Shown here: piece by piece, positions 18,859 through 27,828 of the stretch
How positions within the stretch are numbered: the stretch's first letter is position 1
Layout of the letters: the number at the start of each line of letters is the position of its first letter
NCBI RefSeq assembly: GCF_014229245.1
Contig: NZ_JAARZJ010000014.1
Span: 1 to 64,000, forward strand
Length of the DNA: 64,000 bases
From: Listeria farberi
GTDB lineage: Bacteria > Bacillota > Bacilli > Lactobacillales > Listeriaceae
Direction of reading: 5' to 3'
Position numbers and translations under genes: made by a program
Notes under the pieces: model-generated
Told to the model about the DNA's origin: nothing
Databases searched by the model: none
Seen by the model: the letters and a program-made list of their open reading frames with translations, nothing else

Positions 18859-20003
18859 TGAGTTTCACGCTCCCATCTGCTTAGAAGACTTGCCGGCTCA
18901 AGGAAAATCGCTGGAGTATCCATCGCTTTAGAATGCTCTGATTGAAAAGTAATGATTTGCAGCTGTTTGTTATCTGTTAAACGAGTCACTTTTTGCATTA
19001 ACATGGTATCTATGCACGGTGTAAACAGAAGAATCTTCTCGCCAGAATGTAAATTATTATCAAGCGATTCTTGCAGCGTTAAGTTATCTACCGGTGCGAC
19101 TTCTGCAAAAGCAGTCGAAATATCCTGAAGCCTACTTGTACCTTTCGCTGGAGCAAATTTACTCGTTTGGTCACCTAAAAGTGTAACGCGAATTTCTCCA
19201 TTGTCTTCGGAGATTTTGCGAATAAACGAATAAGCTGCCCGAAGTGATAATTCAAAATTGGGATGACTCGCTCCGTAAAAAATGACAGATAAACGCGATG
19301 TCGCACTATTTTCAAATTCTCGAGTCATCAGTTGATTGCTTTTAGCAGAAGATTTCCAATCGATAAGGGAAATTCGGTCACCCGAAGAAAATTCGCGCAA
19401 ACTGTGCAAATTGCTGTTTTTCTTAAGCGTCCAATAAGCGGCATTGCGTTCATTTTCTGGAGAAGCTTCACTAATTTTTTCTAAGACATCGGGAAAATAG
19501 GTTGGATAAATAGTGAGCGATTTTTCGGAAGAAAGTTGGCGCGAACGCTCTAACAAACCGAATGCATCACTAGTTTCTACATCCACTGGCGGAAATGAAT
19601 GAATCCCACGAACGCCTACAATTCCAGTAAGTGTCACCGTGAATTGCTTTTTAAAAAGCGGATATACTACTTGTTGACGAGCACTTATTTTACCAAAACT
19701 AGCGGGTATTTTTTGTTGGAATAGCAAATAACCTACTGGATAACGTGATTTTCGAGAGAATGATACTTGCATATCAATTAAATCACCATCATGGTAGGTA
19801 TTTTTAACGAAATTTCGATTTACTTTCCACGCTTTTAATGGGTAAATCGAGGACAAAAGTAAAAATAACAAGATAAAACTAAAAAAGTAGGTTAAGAACC
19901 AGCTAGCTGTATCACCTTGAAATAGCGTATAAGCCCAAAGTCCAGCGTAAATAATTAGCATAATAATCCACCGAGATGCTAATAGGAGACGTTTTTTTAA
20001 CAT
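18855..20003 (-). CDS. DUF58 domain protein (MoxR partner)
   Basis: 382 residues: two N-terminal transmembrane helices (about 10-50), a beta-rich extracytoplasmic stretch, and the DUF58 core with the signature REFSSGDRISLIDWKSSAK. A degenerate von Willebrand-A-like fold follows that lacks a full MIDAS motif. Genetic linkage to a MoxR ATPase 4 nt upstream and a transglutaminase overlapping downstream is the classical arrangement of this family. It probably assembles with MoxR at the membrane as a chaperone-like module; that is inference from family context. Confidence 0.88.
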   Translation of the reverse strand: MLKKRLLLASRWIIMLIIYAGLWAYTLFQGDTASWFLTYFFSFILLFLLLSSIYPLKAWKVNRNFVKNTYHDGDLIDMQVSFSRKSRYPVGYLLFQQKIPASFGKISARQQVVYPLFKKQFTVTLTGIVGVRGIHSFPPVDVETSDAFGLLERSRQLSSEKSLTIYPTYFPDVLEKISEASPENERNAAYWTLKKNSNLHSLREFSSGDRISLIDWKSSAKSNQLMTREFENSATSRLSVIFYGASHPNFELSLRAAYSFIRKISEDNGEIRVTLLGDQTSKFAPAKGTSRLQDISTAFAEVAPVDNLTLQESLDNNLHSGEKILLFTPCIDTMLMQKVTRLTDNKQLQIITFQSEHSKAMDTPAIFLEPASLLSRWERETQ

Positions 20004-20007
20004 CTTG

Positions 20008-20955
20008 TTACCTCTTCTCTACCGGGACTGACGTGTTTTTCAGAATGGAAGCAATAATGGATTCGGCTGTTTCTTCATTATAATAAGCTTCAGACTTCAA
20101 AATGAGACGGTGGGTGAAAATATAAGGCGCTAAATACTGAATGTCATCAGGAATAACGTAGTCTCGGCCTTCAATAAGTGCGAAAGCTTGAGCAGCTTGC
20201 ATAAATGCGAGTGATCCACGTGGACTAATCCCTAGCGCAACCGATGGATGTTTACGGCTCGCATCCACTAAGCGAATGATATAATTTTTTAAAACATCAT
20301 CAATAAAGACTTGTTTTGCTTTATTTTTTAGCGTTACTAATTCTTCTAAGGTTACAACTTGTTTTGTTTGATCAAGTGGGTCTTGGTATTGTTTTAAAGT
20401 AAGTAGTTGCATTTCTTCTTCCACAGTCGGATAACCAATGTTGATTTTAAGTAAAAAACGGTCTAATTGGGCTTCTGGCAGTGCATAAGTCCCTTCATAC
20501 TCAATCGGATTTTGTGTCGCCATAACAAAAAAAGGGTCAGCAAGTTTGCGCGTAATACCGTCAACTGTCACGCTGCTTTCCGCCATACCTTCAAGTAAAG
20601 CTGCCTGAGTGCGCGGTGCCGTACGGTTTATTTCATCTGCGAGAACAATATTACCCATGACTGGGCCTGGACGGAACTCAAATTCACGTGTTTCTGGATT
20701 GAAAATCGAAACGCCAGTTACATCTGCCGGTAATAAATCTGGTGTAAACTGAATTCGTTTAAAGGAAACTCCAATTGTTTTTGCTAACGTGCGTACCATC
20801 ATTGTTTTACCAACACCAGGAACATCTTCAAGTAATACATGACCTCCTGCAAATAGGGCTGTTAAGCTTAATTTAACAACATGTCGTTTACCGACGATAA
20901 CTTTTTCAACTTCATTAATAATTTCATTTATTTTAATGGATGGCTCTGTAGACAT
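20008..20955 (-). CDS. MoxR-family AAA+ ATPase
   Basis: 315 residues. Walker A is in EDVPGVGKTMMVRTLAK, Walker B in NIVLADEINRTAPRTQAALL, sensor 1 near FFVMATQNPIEYEGTYALP, and the arginine finger and sensor 2 region includes ALGISPRGSLAFMQAA. Length and motif order are standard for MoxR, a chaperone-type ATPase that activates or assembles VWA/DUF58 partners. It is the first gene of a three-gene operon. GGAGGCAAAT precedes its ATG. The 155-bp divergent region towards the PucR gene contains the promoters. Confidence 0.92.
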   Translation of the reverse strand: MSTEPSIKINEIINEVEKVIVGKRHVVKLSLTALFAGGHVLLEDVPGVGKTMMVRTLAKTIGVSFKRIQFTPDLLPADVTGVSIFNPETREFEFRPGPVMGNIVLADEINRTAPRTQAALLEGMAESSVTVDGITRKLADPFFVMATQNPIEYEGTYALPEAQLDRFLLKINIGYPTVEEEMQLLTLKQYQDPLDQTKQVVTLEELVTLKNKAKQVFIDDVLKNYIIRLVDASRKHPSVALGISPRGSLAFMQAAQAFALIEGRDYVIPDDIQYLAPYIFTHRLILKSEAYYNEETAESIIASILKNTSVPVEKR

Positions 20956-21110
20956 AATTTGCCTCCGTTTCTTTTCTTATGTTTTTAGTCAGAATATGTT
21001 TATTCATGGTTTAATGCTACTATAATAGGCCTGGAATGTAAAAGATTTAAGGTGGCATGGACTTTTCTAAAGAGATTGTTTACACTTAGAATAACTGGAG
21101 GTGGCGAACT

Positions 21111-22706
21111 TTGAGCGTAAAATTAGCAGATTTAATGAAACTACCATCTTTAAAAGAAGCGAAAGTAGTATCTGGTAAATCAGGATTATCTAAGCTTGTT
21201 TCGTCTATTTCTGTTTTAGAATATACAGAGGTAGCTCTTTTAGAAGATGATTTATTTGATAATGATGAATTTTATGGCAGTGAAATAGTTGTATCGGCTT
21301 TTGTAAATATTCGGGATGATGTCGAGGCGCAGTGTCGCACGATTGAACGATTACATAAGGTGGGTGAAGTCGCTTTAATACTTTACTATGTTGGAATATT
21401 TGTCCCTAAAATTGACCAAAAGCTAGTGGACTTTGCAAATGAACTCGATTTTACCATTATTGTTATGCCGGAAAATGAGATGTCGCTTAGGTATAGTGAA
21501 GTCATTTATGAGGTAGTTGAAGCTATTGTAAGGCAAGAAATGACTGATACAAACTTTGTAACTGAGTCGCTAGAACAAATTTCGAGTGTAAGACCACCAC
21601 AACGAAACATTGATACGACACTGAAAATCCTATCTGATAGAACGCATGTCTCACTAGTTTTAACGGACAATTCCTTCCAAGTCATTAATTCCATCACTTG
21701 GCCACGGACCCGTCACTGGGATTTTGAAAGAGTCATTGAAGCATCAAAACATATAAACGAGCACGAACTTGTCCAGCTGACTCTAGACGAACGAGATTTT
21801 TATACAGCTAAAAGACCGATTTTTCAAGATGGCATGCAGGCAATGCACTTATTTATGATGAAAGAAAAAGGAGCATTAACCATCGATGTAGCTATGCAAA
21901 TTAGCGAAGTTGTCCAAGTATTTATGAATTTATGGGGCAAAAATTATGTCGAAATTAGTACAACCGAACTAATGAAGGCTATTTTGAATGATGAAAGTGT
22001 CAAGATGCGCCGACTTGGAAAAATTCTAAATGTCGATGTTTCTTCTATTAAATGGATGTGGCTTGTAAAACCTGAAGCTGTTCGTGACAATGAACTAGTA
22101 TTAAAGGAACTGAAAAGCTATGTTTCTAGTCACTTCAATGTTTCGCTGATTGATTTATTTGAAGATAATATCGTCGTCCTTCTAGATAATTCTGTCGCGC
22201 AACGAGACCGGACACATACGGCTCAAGCATTTGCTGAAATGATGCAGAAAATCGGAATAGCTTTAAAAATCACCGTTTGCCAAGGTATGGAACAAACATC
22301 AGATGTCCAAAATGCTTATTCATTAGTAAATGAATATAAAAATGCAGCGAATGCAATTTACGCTAATAAGTCGATATATTCGCTCCAAGAATTCGATTTT
22401 GCAGCGAAATGCGTCGAAATAGTTGGTCGAGGAGAACTTGCAATTGCGGAACAAATGAAACCGTTAAAACCTTTGGAAGAAAATGCTGAGCTGATTGAGA
22501 CGCTTTCGGTATTTTTACTAGAAGGGGAATCGAATTATAACCAAGCAGCAGATATACTATTTCTCCACAAAAATACGATTAAATACCGAATTCAACGGAT
22601 AAATGAGTTATTGCAATATCCAGCAACAAAAATTCCGGAGTCTTATAACCTGTATTTAGCAGTAGCAATTCGACGTTTGCTTGGCGAAACAAACAATAAT
22701 AAGTAA
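21111..22706 (+). CDS. PucR-family transcriptional regulator
   Basis: 531 residues. An N-terminal PucR purine-catabolism domain (about 1-125) precedes a central GGDEF-like CdaR segment. The C-terminal PucR-type helix-turn-helix (NQAADILFLHKNTIKYRIQRINELL region, about 485-515) is clear. TTG start with GGAGGTGG 8 nt upstream. Regulators of this type activate purine, allantoin or amino-acid-derived catabolic operons in response to the substrate. The permease/DUF917/hydantoinase operon starts 130 bp downstream in the same orientation and is the obvious target. Confidence 0.88.
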   Translation: MSVKLADLMKLPSLKEAKVVSGKSGLSKLVSSISVLEYTEVALLEDDLFDNDEFYGSEIVVSAFVNIRDDVEAQCRTIERLHKVGEVALILYYVGIFVPKIDQKLVDFANELDFTIIVMPENEMSLRYSEVIYEVVEAIVRQEMTDTNFVTESLEQISSVRPPQRNIDTTLKILSDRTHVSLVLTDNSFQVINSITWPRTRHWDFERVIEASKHINEHELVQLTLDERDFYTAKRPIFQDGMQAMHLFMMKEKGALTIDVAMQISEVVQVFMNLWGKNYVEISTTELMKAILNDESVKMRRLGKILNVDVSSIKWMWLVKPEAVRDNELVLKELKSYVSSHFNVSLIDLFEDNIVVLLDNSVAQRDRTHTAQAFAEMMQKIGIALKITVCQGMEQTSDVQNAYSLVNEYKNAANAIYANKSIYSLQEFDFAAKCVEIVGRGELAIAEQMKPLKPLEENAELIETLSVFLLEGESNYNQAADILFLHKNTIKYRIQRINELLQYPATKIPESYNLYLAVAIRRLLGETNNNK

Positions 22707-22838
22707 ATTTAGCGTAGTTTTTGTCTAAAACGACAAAGATTGCGCTGTTTTTTTTCAATTCTGATAAATACAAATGCTAGCTAGTTCTTATATAATTAGT
22801 CATTAATACAACTATTTCAAGAAAAGGGGCGAAACAAA

Positions 22839-24122
22839 ATGACAGAGAAGAAAACAGTAGAGCAAACACAATCCTGGCAGAGTTTGGCATTTGTATGGAC
22901 CGGCGCAATGATATGCGTTCCGAGTCTTCTTGTAGGAGGAACACTTATTTCAGGCATGCCTTTATGGGAAGCCATTTTAATAGCACTTTTAGGATACGGC
23001 GTTATTGTCTTATTTATGATATATCAAGGAATGCAAAGTAGTGACTTAGGAATTCCAGCAGTTAGTGTAGCTTCACAAGTTTTCGGGGAACAAGGATCTA
23101 AGAAAATTATTTCAATTCTACTGGCGATTGCTTGTCTTGGTTGGTTTGGAATTCAAGCCAATGTTTGCGGGGCGGCATTTTCACAGTTTTTAGGAATTTA
23201 TGGTATCAATCTTCCAGTTCCGATTTCTTCCTTGATTTGGGGAGTGATTATGTTACTTTCAGCTATTTATGGTATTCGTATTTTGAGTATTTTAAATTAT
23301 ATTGCAGTTCCAGTTTTATTATTTGTATGTATTTATGGACTTGTTGTTTCTTTAAACGATGGCGGACTAGCTATTGTGGAAAATTATAAACCAGCAGGAA
23401 GTATGTCGTTTATGACGGGACTTGCTATTACAATTGGCTCGTTTGCTTTAGGGGCAGTTATTGCAGGGGATTATTCGCAGTATACGAAATCACGTAAAGA
23501 CGTTGTAAAAGCAGCTATTGTTGGGATTTTGCCATCAGGTGTGCTTATGATTGCGGTCGGAGCGATTCTTGCTCTTACGGCGGGAACAGCTGATATCTCC
23601 GTAGTATTCACGAATCTTGGTTTACCAGTTCTTGGAATTATCGGTCTAATACTTGCGGCATGGACTACCAATGCGGTCAACGCTTTCTCAGGCGGAATTG
23701 CAATCATCAATGTATTCAATATCTCAGAAAAATATCATAAGGTAGCTGTAGCGATTGCCGGCGGACTGGGAACAATACTCGCAGTTATCGGAATTTTGGA
23801 CCACTTTGTTCCGATTATGTCTGTACTTTCCGCGATGGTGCCACCTGTTGCAGGAGTGATGATTGCTTCTTACTGGATTGTTCAAAAAGGTGATAAATCC
23901 AAATGGGCTCCAGTACCAGGCGTAAACTGGCTCGGCGTAACTTCTTGGTTAGTTGGTGCAGTCATCGCGGGAATTCCAGTCATTTTGACATTTTTCCCAG
24001 CGTTACCACAATTACCAAATCAACCACTTATCGGCATTATCTTGTCACTAGCTGTTTACTTAGTTGGAGCAAAAGTGCTGAGCGGAAAAACCAACAATGT
24101 AGAAAACTTGGAGGGAAAATAA
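22839..24122 (+). CDS. NCS1-type purine/cytosine/allantoin permease
   Basis: 427 residues with about 12 transmembrane helices. An N-terminal SWQSLAFVWTGAMICVPSLLVGG segment and AIACLGWFGIQANVCGAA are characteristic of CodB-like nucleobase:cation symporters. GSFALGAVIAGDYSQYTKSRKD fits the substrate-site helix region. AAAAGGGGCG precedes the ATG. It is first in a tight three-gene operon (next gene begins directly after its stop), which makes it the importer for whatever the DUF917 and hydantoinase proteins degrade: a hydantoin, a pyrimidine breakdown product or a related amide ring. The exact substrate is not deducible. Confidence 0.88.
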   Translation: MTEKKTVEQTQSWQSLAFVWTGAMICVPSLLVGGTLISGMPLWEAILIALLGYGVIVLFMIYQGMQSSDLGIPAVSVASQVFGEQGSKKIISILLAIACLGWFGIQANVCGAAFSQFLGIYGINLPVPISSLIWGVIMLLSAIYGIRILSILNYIAVPVLLFVCIYGLVVSLNDGGLAIVENYKPAGSMSFMTGLAITIGSFALGAVIAGDYSQYTKSRKDVVKAAIVGILPSGVLMIAVGAILALTAGTADISVVFTNLGLPVLGIIGLILAAWTTNAVNAFSGGIAIINVFNISEKYHKVAVAIAGGLGTILAVIGILDHFVPIMSVLSAMVPPVAGVMIASYWIVQKGDKSKWAPVPGVNWLGVTSWLVGAVIAGIPVILTFFPALPQLPNQPLIGIILSLAVYLVGAKVLSGKTNNVENLEGK

Positions 24123-25223
24123 ATGCGTTATTTAGATGAACAAGCTATTGAAAATATCGCGATTGGTGCTGCGTTTCTTGGCACTGGTGGCGGCGGGGAC
24201 CCATATATAGGCAAGATGATGGCATTAACTGCAATTAAAAAACATGGACCAATTAAACTTTTATCCCCAGAAGAAATTGCGGATGATGATTATTTCATTC
24301 CAGCCGCGATGATGGGGGCACCATCTGTACTCATTGAAAAATTTCCTAAAGGCGACGAATTCATTCGTGTATTTGAAAAGTTAGGTAGATATGTAGGCAA
24401 AGAAGTAAAAGGAACATTTCCAATGGAAGCTGGCGGAGTAAACTCAATGATCCCAATCGTTGTGGCTGCGCAACTAGGTTTGCCAATGGTGGACTGTGAC
24501 GGCATGGGCCGAGCTTTTCCAGAACTACAAATGGTGACATTCCATCTAGACGGGATTTCCGCAACACCAATGGCTATCACCGATGAAAAAGGTAATATTG
24601 GCATCATGGAAACGATTGATAATAAATGGACCGAACGACTTGCACGTGTGACAACGGTCGAAATGGGCGCGAGTTCTCTTGTGAGCCTGTATCCGTGTAA
24701 CGGCGCGCAAATTAAGCAAAGCAGTATTAAAAATATCGTGACACTATCGGAAGAAATCGGTAAAGTAATCCGTGAAACTTCAATGGACGAAGCGGAAAAA
24801 CTACAAAAACTATTAGATGTAACGCACGGTTATCATTTGTTCGAAGGGAAAATTACCGATGTTGTTCGGGAAACGCGTGCTGGCTTCAACTTTGGTCGCG
24901 TGAAAATCGACGGACTAAACAAAGACACGGGTAGCGAAGTCATTGTCCATTTCCAAAACGAAAATCTTGTTGCGGAGAAAAATGGCGAACCAATAGCGAT
25001 TACACCAGATTTAATTTGCATGGTAGACCTTGAAACGCTGATGCCAGTAACAACGGAAGCGCTCAAATACGGAAAACGTGTCCGCGTGATGGCACTACCA
25101 GCTGATGATGCTTGGAGAACGGACAAAGGTATCGAAACAGTTGGACCGCGCTATTTCGGCTACGATGTCGATTTTGAACCACTAGAAGAACTTGTCAAAA
25201 AGGAGGAACGCCGTCATGTATAA
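24123..25223 (+). CDS. DUF917 family protein (hydantoinase partner)
   Basis: 366 residues. The opening DEQAIENIAIGAAFLGTGGGGDPYIGK is the DUF917 signature glycine-rich loop. FPMEAGGVNSMIPIVVAAQLGLPMVDCDGMGRAFPELQM is the most conserved core and carries probable metal or acid ligands (Asp, Glu). DUF917 proteins are nearly always linked to hydantoinase/oxoprolinase ATPases and are probably a subunit or partner enzyme. The GGAGG ribosome site lies in the end of the permease gene, and its own end overlaps the next gene by 8 nt. Function by association only. Confidence 0.88.
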   Translation: MRYLDEQAIENIAIGAAFLGTGGGGDPYIGKMMALTAIKKHGPIKLLSPEEIADDDYFIPAAMMGAPSVLIEKFPKGDEFIRVFEKLGRYVGKEVKGTFPMEAGGVNSMIPIVVAAQLGLPMVDCDGMGRAFPELQMVTFHLDGISATPMAITDEKGNIGIMETIDNKWTERLARVTTVEMGASSLVSLYPCNGAQIKQSSIKNIVTLSEEIGKVIRETSMDEAEKLQKLLDVTHGYHLFEGKITDVVRETRAGFNFGRVKIDGLNKDTGSEVIVHFQNENLVAEKNGEPIAITPDLICMVDLETLMPVTTEALKYGKRVRVMALPADDAWRTDKGIETVGPRYFGYDVDFEPLEELVKKEERRHV

Positions 25224-26766
25224 AATTGGAATTGACGTTGGCGGTACAAACACCGATGCCGTCATTTTAGATGAAAATCAAAAACTTATCCATAGTGTAA
25301 AAATGCCAACGAGTGAAGATATTGAAACAGGAATTACAGAGTCACTTCATCGCGTATTGAGCGAAACGGGCATTGATCGCTCGAAAGTAACGCACGCCAT
25401 GCTTGGAACAACGCAGTGTACAAACGCGATTGTGGAACGTAAAAAATTAGCAAAAGTCGGAGTCCTTCGTTTAGGTTATCCGGCAACAGCATCCGTTTTA
25501 CCATATACAGCTTGGCCGGAAGACATGGTTGGCTTCTTGTCTGGAAAATATAAATTAACTGGTGGCGGCTATGAGTACGATGGTCAGGTGCTATCAGAAA
25601 TCAACGAAGCAGAAATTCGTGAAACCTTAGCTAGTTGGAAAGGTGAAGTGGAATCTGTCGCAGTGGTTGGCGTCTTTTCTTCCTTGAAAAACGATCAGGA
25701 ATTAGCTGTTCAAAAAATAATTGAAGAAGAACTAGGCGCAGATATTCCGGTTTCAATTTCCTCTTCCGTAGGTTCTGTTGGACTGATTGAACGCGAAAAC
25801 GCGACGATTTTAAACGCAGCCCTTTTCAAAGTTATTGCGGCAACGAGTGATGGTTTTGAAAAAGCATTAGAACAAGAAGGAATTGAGCACGCCGAAATCT
25901 ATCTTTGCCAAAACGACGGGACTTTAATGTCACTAAACTATGCAAGACAATTCCCGATTTTGACGATCGCCTGTGGACCAACGAATAGTATCCGCGGTGC
26001 ATCTTACTTGGCGGGACTTAAAGATGCGATGGTTCTCGATGTTGGTGGCACAACTTCTGATATTGGAGTGCTTACGGATGGTTTTCCTAGAGAGTCCTCG
26101 CTTGCGGTTGATGTTGGCGGAGTGCGTACGAACTTTAGAATGCCAGATATTATTTCCATCGGGCTTGGCGGAGGAAGCATCATTCGCGAAAAAGATGGCG
26201 ACATAACAATCGGACCAGATAGCGTTGGCTACCGCATTTCCGAAGAAGCACTAGTTTTCGGAGGTAAAACGATGACCACAACGGACATCGCGGTTCGTCT
26301 AGGTATGGCAGAAATCGGTAACCCTGAATTAGTCGCACACATCCCAACCGATTTTGCCAAAAAAGCCTATAAAAAAATCGCTGACATGACTGAAGATGCG
26401 ATTGATAAAATGAAAACAAGTTCAGGGAGTGTAAGCCTAGTTCTTGTTGGCGGTGGTAGCGTTATTATTCCAGACGAAATCTCTGGTGTCGCACAAATTT
26501 TCCGCGACAAAAACGGCCCAGTCGCCAACGCAATCGGCGCATCCATTTCCCAAATTAGCGGACAATATGAACAAATTTACATCTATTCTCAAATCGAGCG
26601 GGAAGAAGCGCTCAAAGATGCCGAGCAAAAAGCAAGAGAACAAGCAACCCTTGCCGGCGCAGTGACTGACTCGATTGAAGTGGTGGAAGTGGAAGAAATC
26701 CCATTGGCGTATCATCCGGGCAATGCGACAAGATTGCGCGTGAAAGTTGTGGGGAATTTGGTTTAA
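25216..26766 (+). CDS. Hydantoinase/oxoprolinase (HyuA-type) family protein
   Basis: About 516 residues of the hydantoinase A / 5-oxoprolinase family, ATP-dependent ring-opening amidohydrolases with an ASKHA fold. Phosphate loop 1 is IGIDVGGTNTDAVI at the N terminus. The second nucleotide motif is MVLDVGGTTSDIGVL, followed by ISIGLGGGSII and LVGGGSVIIP. The start at 25216 is chosen because AGGAGG lies 9 nt before it; the in-frame TTG at 25192 precedes that site. It overlaps the DUF917 gene. A diverged 90-bp match to its 3' part (26351-26440) occurs at 33902-33991. Confidence 0.88.
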   Translation: MYKIGIDVGGTNTDAVILDENQKLIHSVKMPTSEDIETGITESLHRVLSETGIDRSKVTHAMLGTTQCTNAIVERKKLAKVGVLRLGYPATASVLPYTAWPEDMVGFLSGKYKLTGGGYEYDGQVLSEINEAEIRETLASWKGEVESVAVVGVFSSLKNDQELAVQKIIEEELGADIPVSISSSVGSVGLIERENATILNAALFKVIAATSDGFEKALEQEGIEHAEIYLCQNDGTLMSLNYARQFPILTIACGPTNSIRGASYLAGLKDAMVLDVGGTTSDIGVLTDGFPRESSLAVDVGGVRTNFRMPDIISIGLGGGSIIREKDGDITIGPDSVGYRISEEALVFGGKTMTTTDIAVRLGMAEIGNPELVAHIPTDFAKKAYKKIADMTEDAIDKMKTSSGSVSLVLVGGGSVIIPDEISGVAQIFRDKNGPVANAIGASISQISGQYEQIYIYSQIEREEALKDAEQKAREQATLAGAVTDSIEVVEVEEIPLAYHPGNATRLRVKVVGNLV

Positions 26767-26797
26767 GGGAATTAAATAGTGGAGCATTGCTCATTTT

Positions 26798-26843
26798 AGA
26801 CTGGAAATAAAGTAGAAATTACTTTATTTCCAGTCTGTTTTTT
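26798..26843 (+). terminator. Strong terminator of the permease-hydantoinase operon
   Basis: A perfect 17-bp stem, AGACTGGAAATAAAGTA (26798-26814) against 26820-26836, loop GAAAT, then GTTTTTTAT. Confidence 0.92.
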
Positions 26844-27174
26844 ATAACGAATGGCTGATTAATAGGGCTTCTAACCATATATGCAAGAGAAGACTTATTG
26901 GAAAGCCTATAAAAATTATACATTTATACCATAAAGAATAATTAGCAATGAATTTAACTCAATATACTTGAGTTAGGTTGAATAAAATGATGTGAAACAT
27001 TGGCATTCTGATTTCATACTGAGATAGTATATGACATAAAATGTTAAATTATTCACTTAAATATCCTATGTAATGCTATTTCCTAATAAATAGATTCACA
27101 AAACGCTCACAAAAGAAGCGCGTTACCGGTGCTATAATGAGGGGAGGGATTATACATAGAAAGGAAGCAAACAG
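26844..27174 (+). promoter_or_regulatory. Intergenic leader of the LXG operon with conserved block
   Basis: No gene is visible. A perfect inverted repeat AACTCAA-TATAC-TTGAGTT lies at 26956-26974. A second one, ATACT-GAGAT-AGTAT (27016-27030), is part of a block (about 27011-27075) that recurs at 30148-30213 before the second toxin cassette. An extended -10, TGCTATAAT (27130-27138), is the best promoter call. AAAGGAAG precedes the ATG at 27175. Confidence 0.6.
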
Positions 27175-27459
27175 ATGAGAGAAATAAAAGTCAATGAAAG
27201 GACCTTCCAACAACACGCAAGCAAATTGGCAAGTAAAAGTTCGGGGAGTTATTTACCCTTAAAAAACGGGAACATGGCATACTCCAGAGCCAATTCGATA
27301 GATTAATTGCGATCGGCATTGATTGAGTTGGTGGATGTGGTGGAAGATTTTCAAGGCGTGACCAAACAAGATGCGAGTCGCTTAAAGAAAATGGGTATTG
27401 CTTACGCTAAACAAGACCAATTGATGGGACAAAAAATGAATCAGTTGGAGGTGCGTTAA
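27175..27459 (+). pseudogene. TIGR04197/DUF3130-like T7SS small protein with premature stop
   Basis: The frame from ATG 27175 reads 43 codons (MREIKVNERTFQQHASKLA...), meets TAA at 27304-27306 and continues in the same frame for another 50 codons to TAA at 27457. Full length would be about 94 residues, the usual size of the WXG100-like small helical proteins (TIGR04197/DUF3130) that pair with LXG toxins for type VII secretion. One C-to-T change (CAA to TAA) would explain the stop. The next gene's ATG follows directly. Without read-through, only an N-terminal peptide is made, so secretion of the LXG toxin is probably impaired. Confidence 0.75.
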
Positions 27460-27828
27460 ATGGATAGCGCACACAGCAAGCTAGAACAACAATTCCAACA
27501 AATCAAAAAAGCGAAGATAATGGCAGAAACAAATGTGGATCAAACGAGAAGAAAACAAAATGAACAAGATTGGCTTGAAGAGGACAGTAACCAATTAACA
27601 CACGAAAAACTAGCTTTACTCGACTTTTTACGCAGTGGCTGGCAAGGCGAAGAAGCCAGTGGTTTTCATCGTTATTTAGAAGAGCAGCAACACAAAGAAT
27701 CTCAGGCTTGGAGGAAGGATCTCCAAGATAAAAGAACCGATTTAGACACGGAATTACAAGAAAATAAGGCCAGGCTCCACGCACTAGAAACAAAACAAGC
27801 CACCTTGCAAAAGGAGTGGAGCAAGTGA
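27460..27828 (+). CDS. DUF3958/YwqH-like LXG-associated helical protein
   Basis: 122 residues, almost wholly alpha-helical and charged, with long coiled-coil stretches (SKLEQQFQQIKKAKIMAE and KARLHALETKQATLQKEW). It lacks a signal peptide. This size, composition and position immediately before an LXG gene match the second small partner protein of LXG toxins (DUF3958 or DUF5082 type), which with the DUF3130-like partner masks the LXG helix for the type VII machine. It begins 0 nt after the preceding frame, and its TGA overlaps the GTG of the LXG gene (GTGA), so expression is coupled. Confidence 0.7.
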   Translation: MDSAHSKLEQQFQQIKKAKIMAETNVDQTRRKQNEQDWLEEDSNQLTHEKLALLDFLRSGWQGEEASGFHRYLEEQQHKESQAWRKDLQDKRTDLDTELQENKARLHALETKQATLQKEWSK

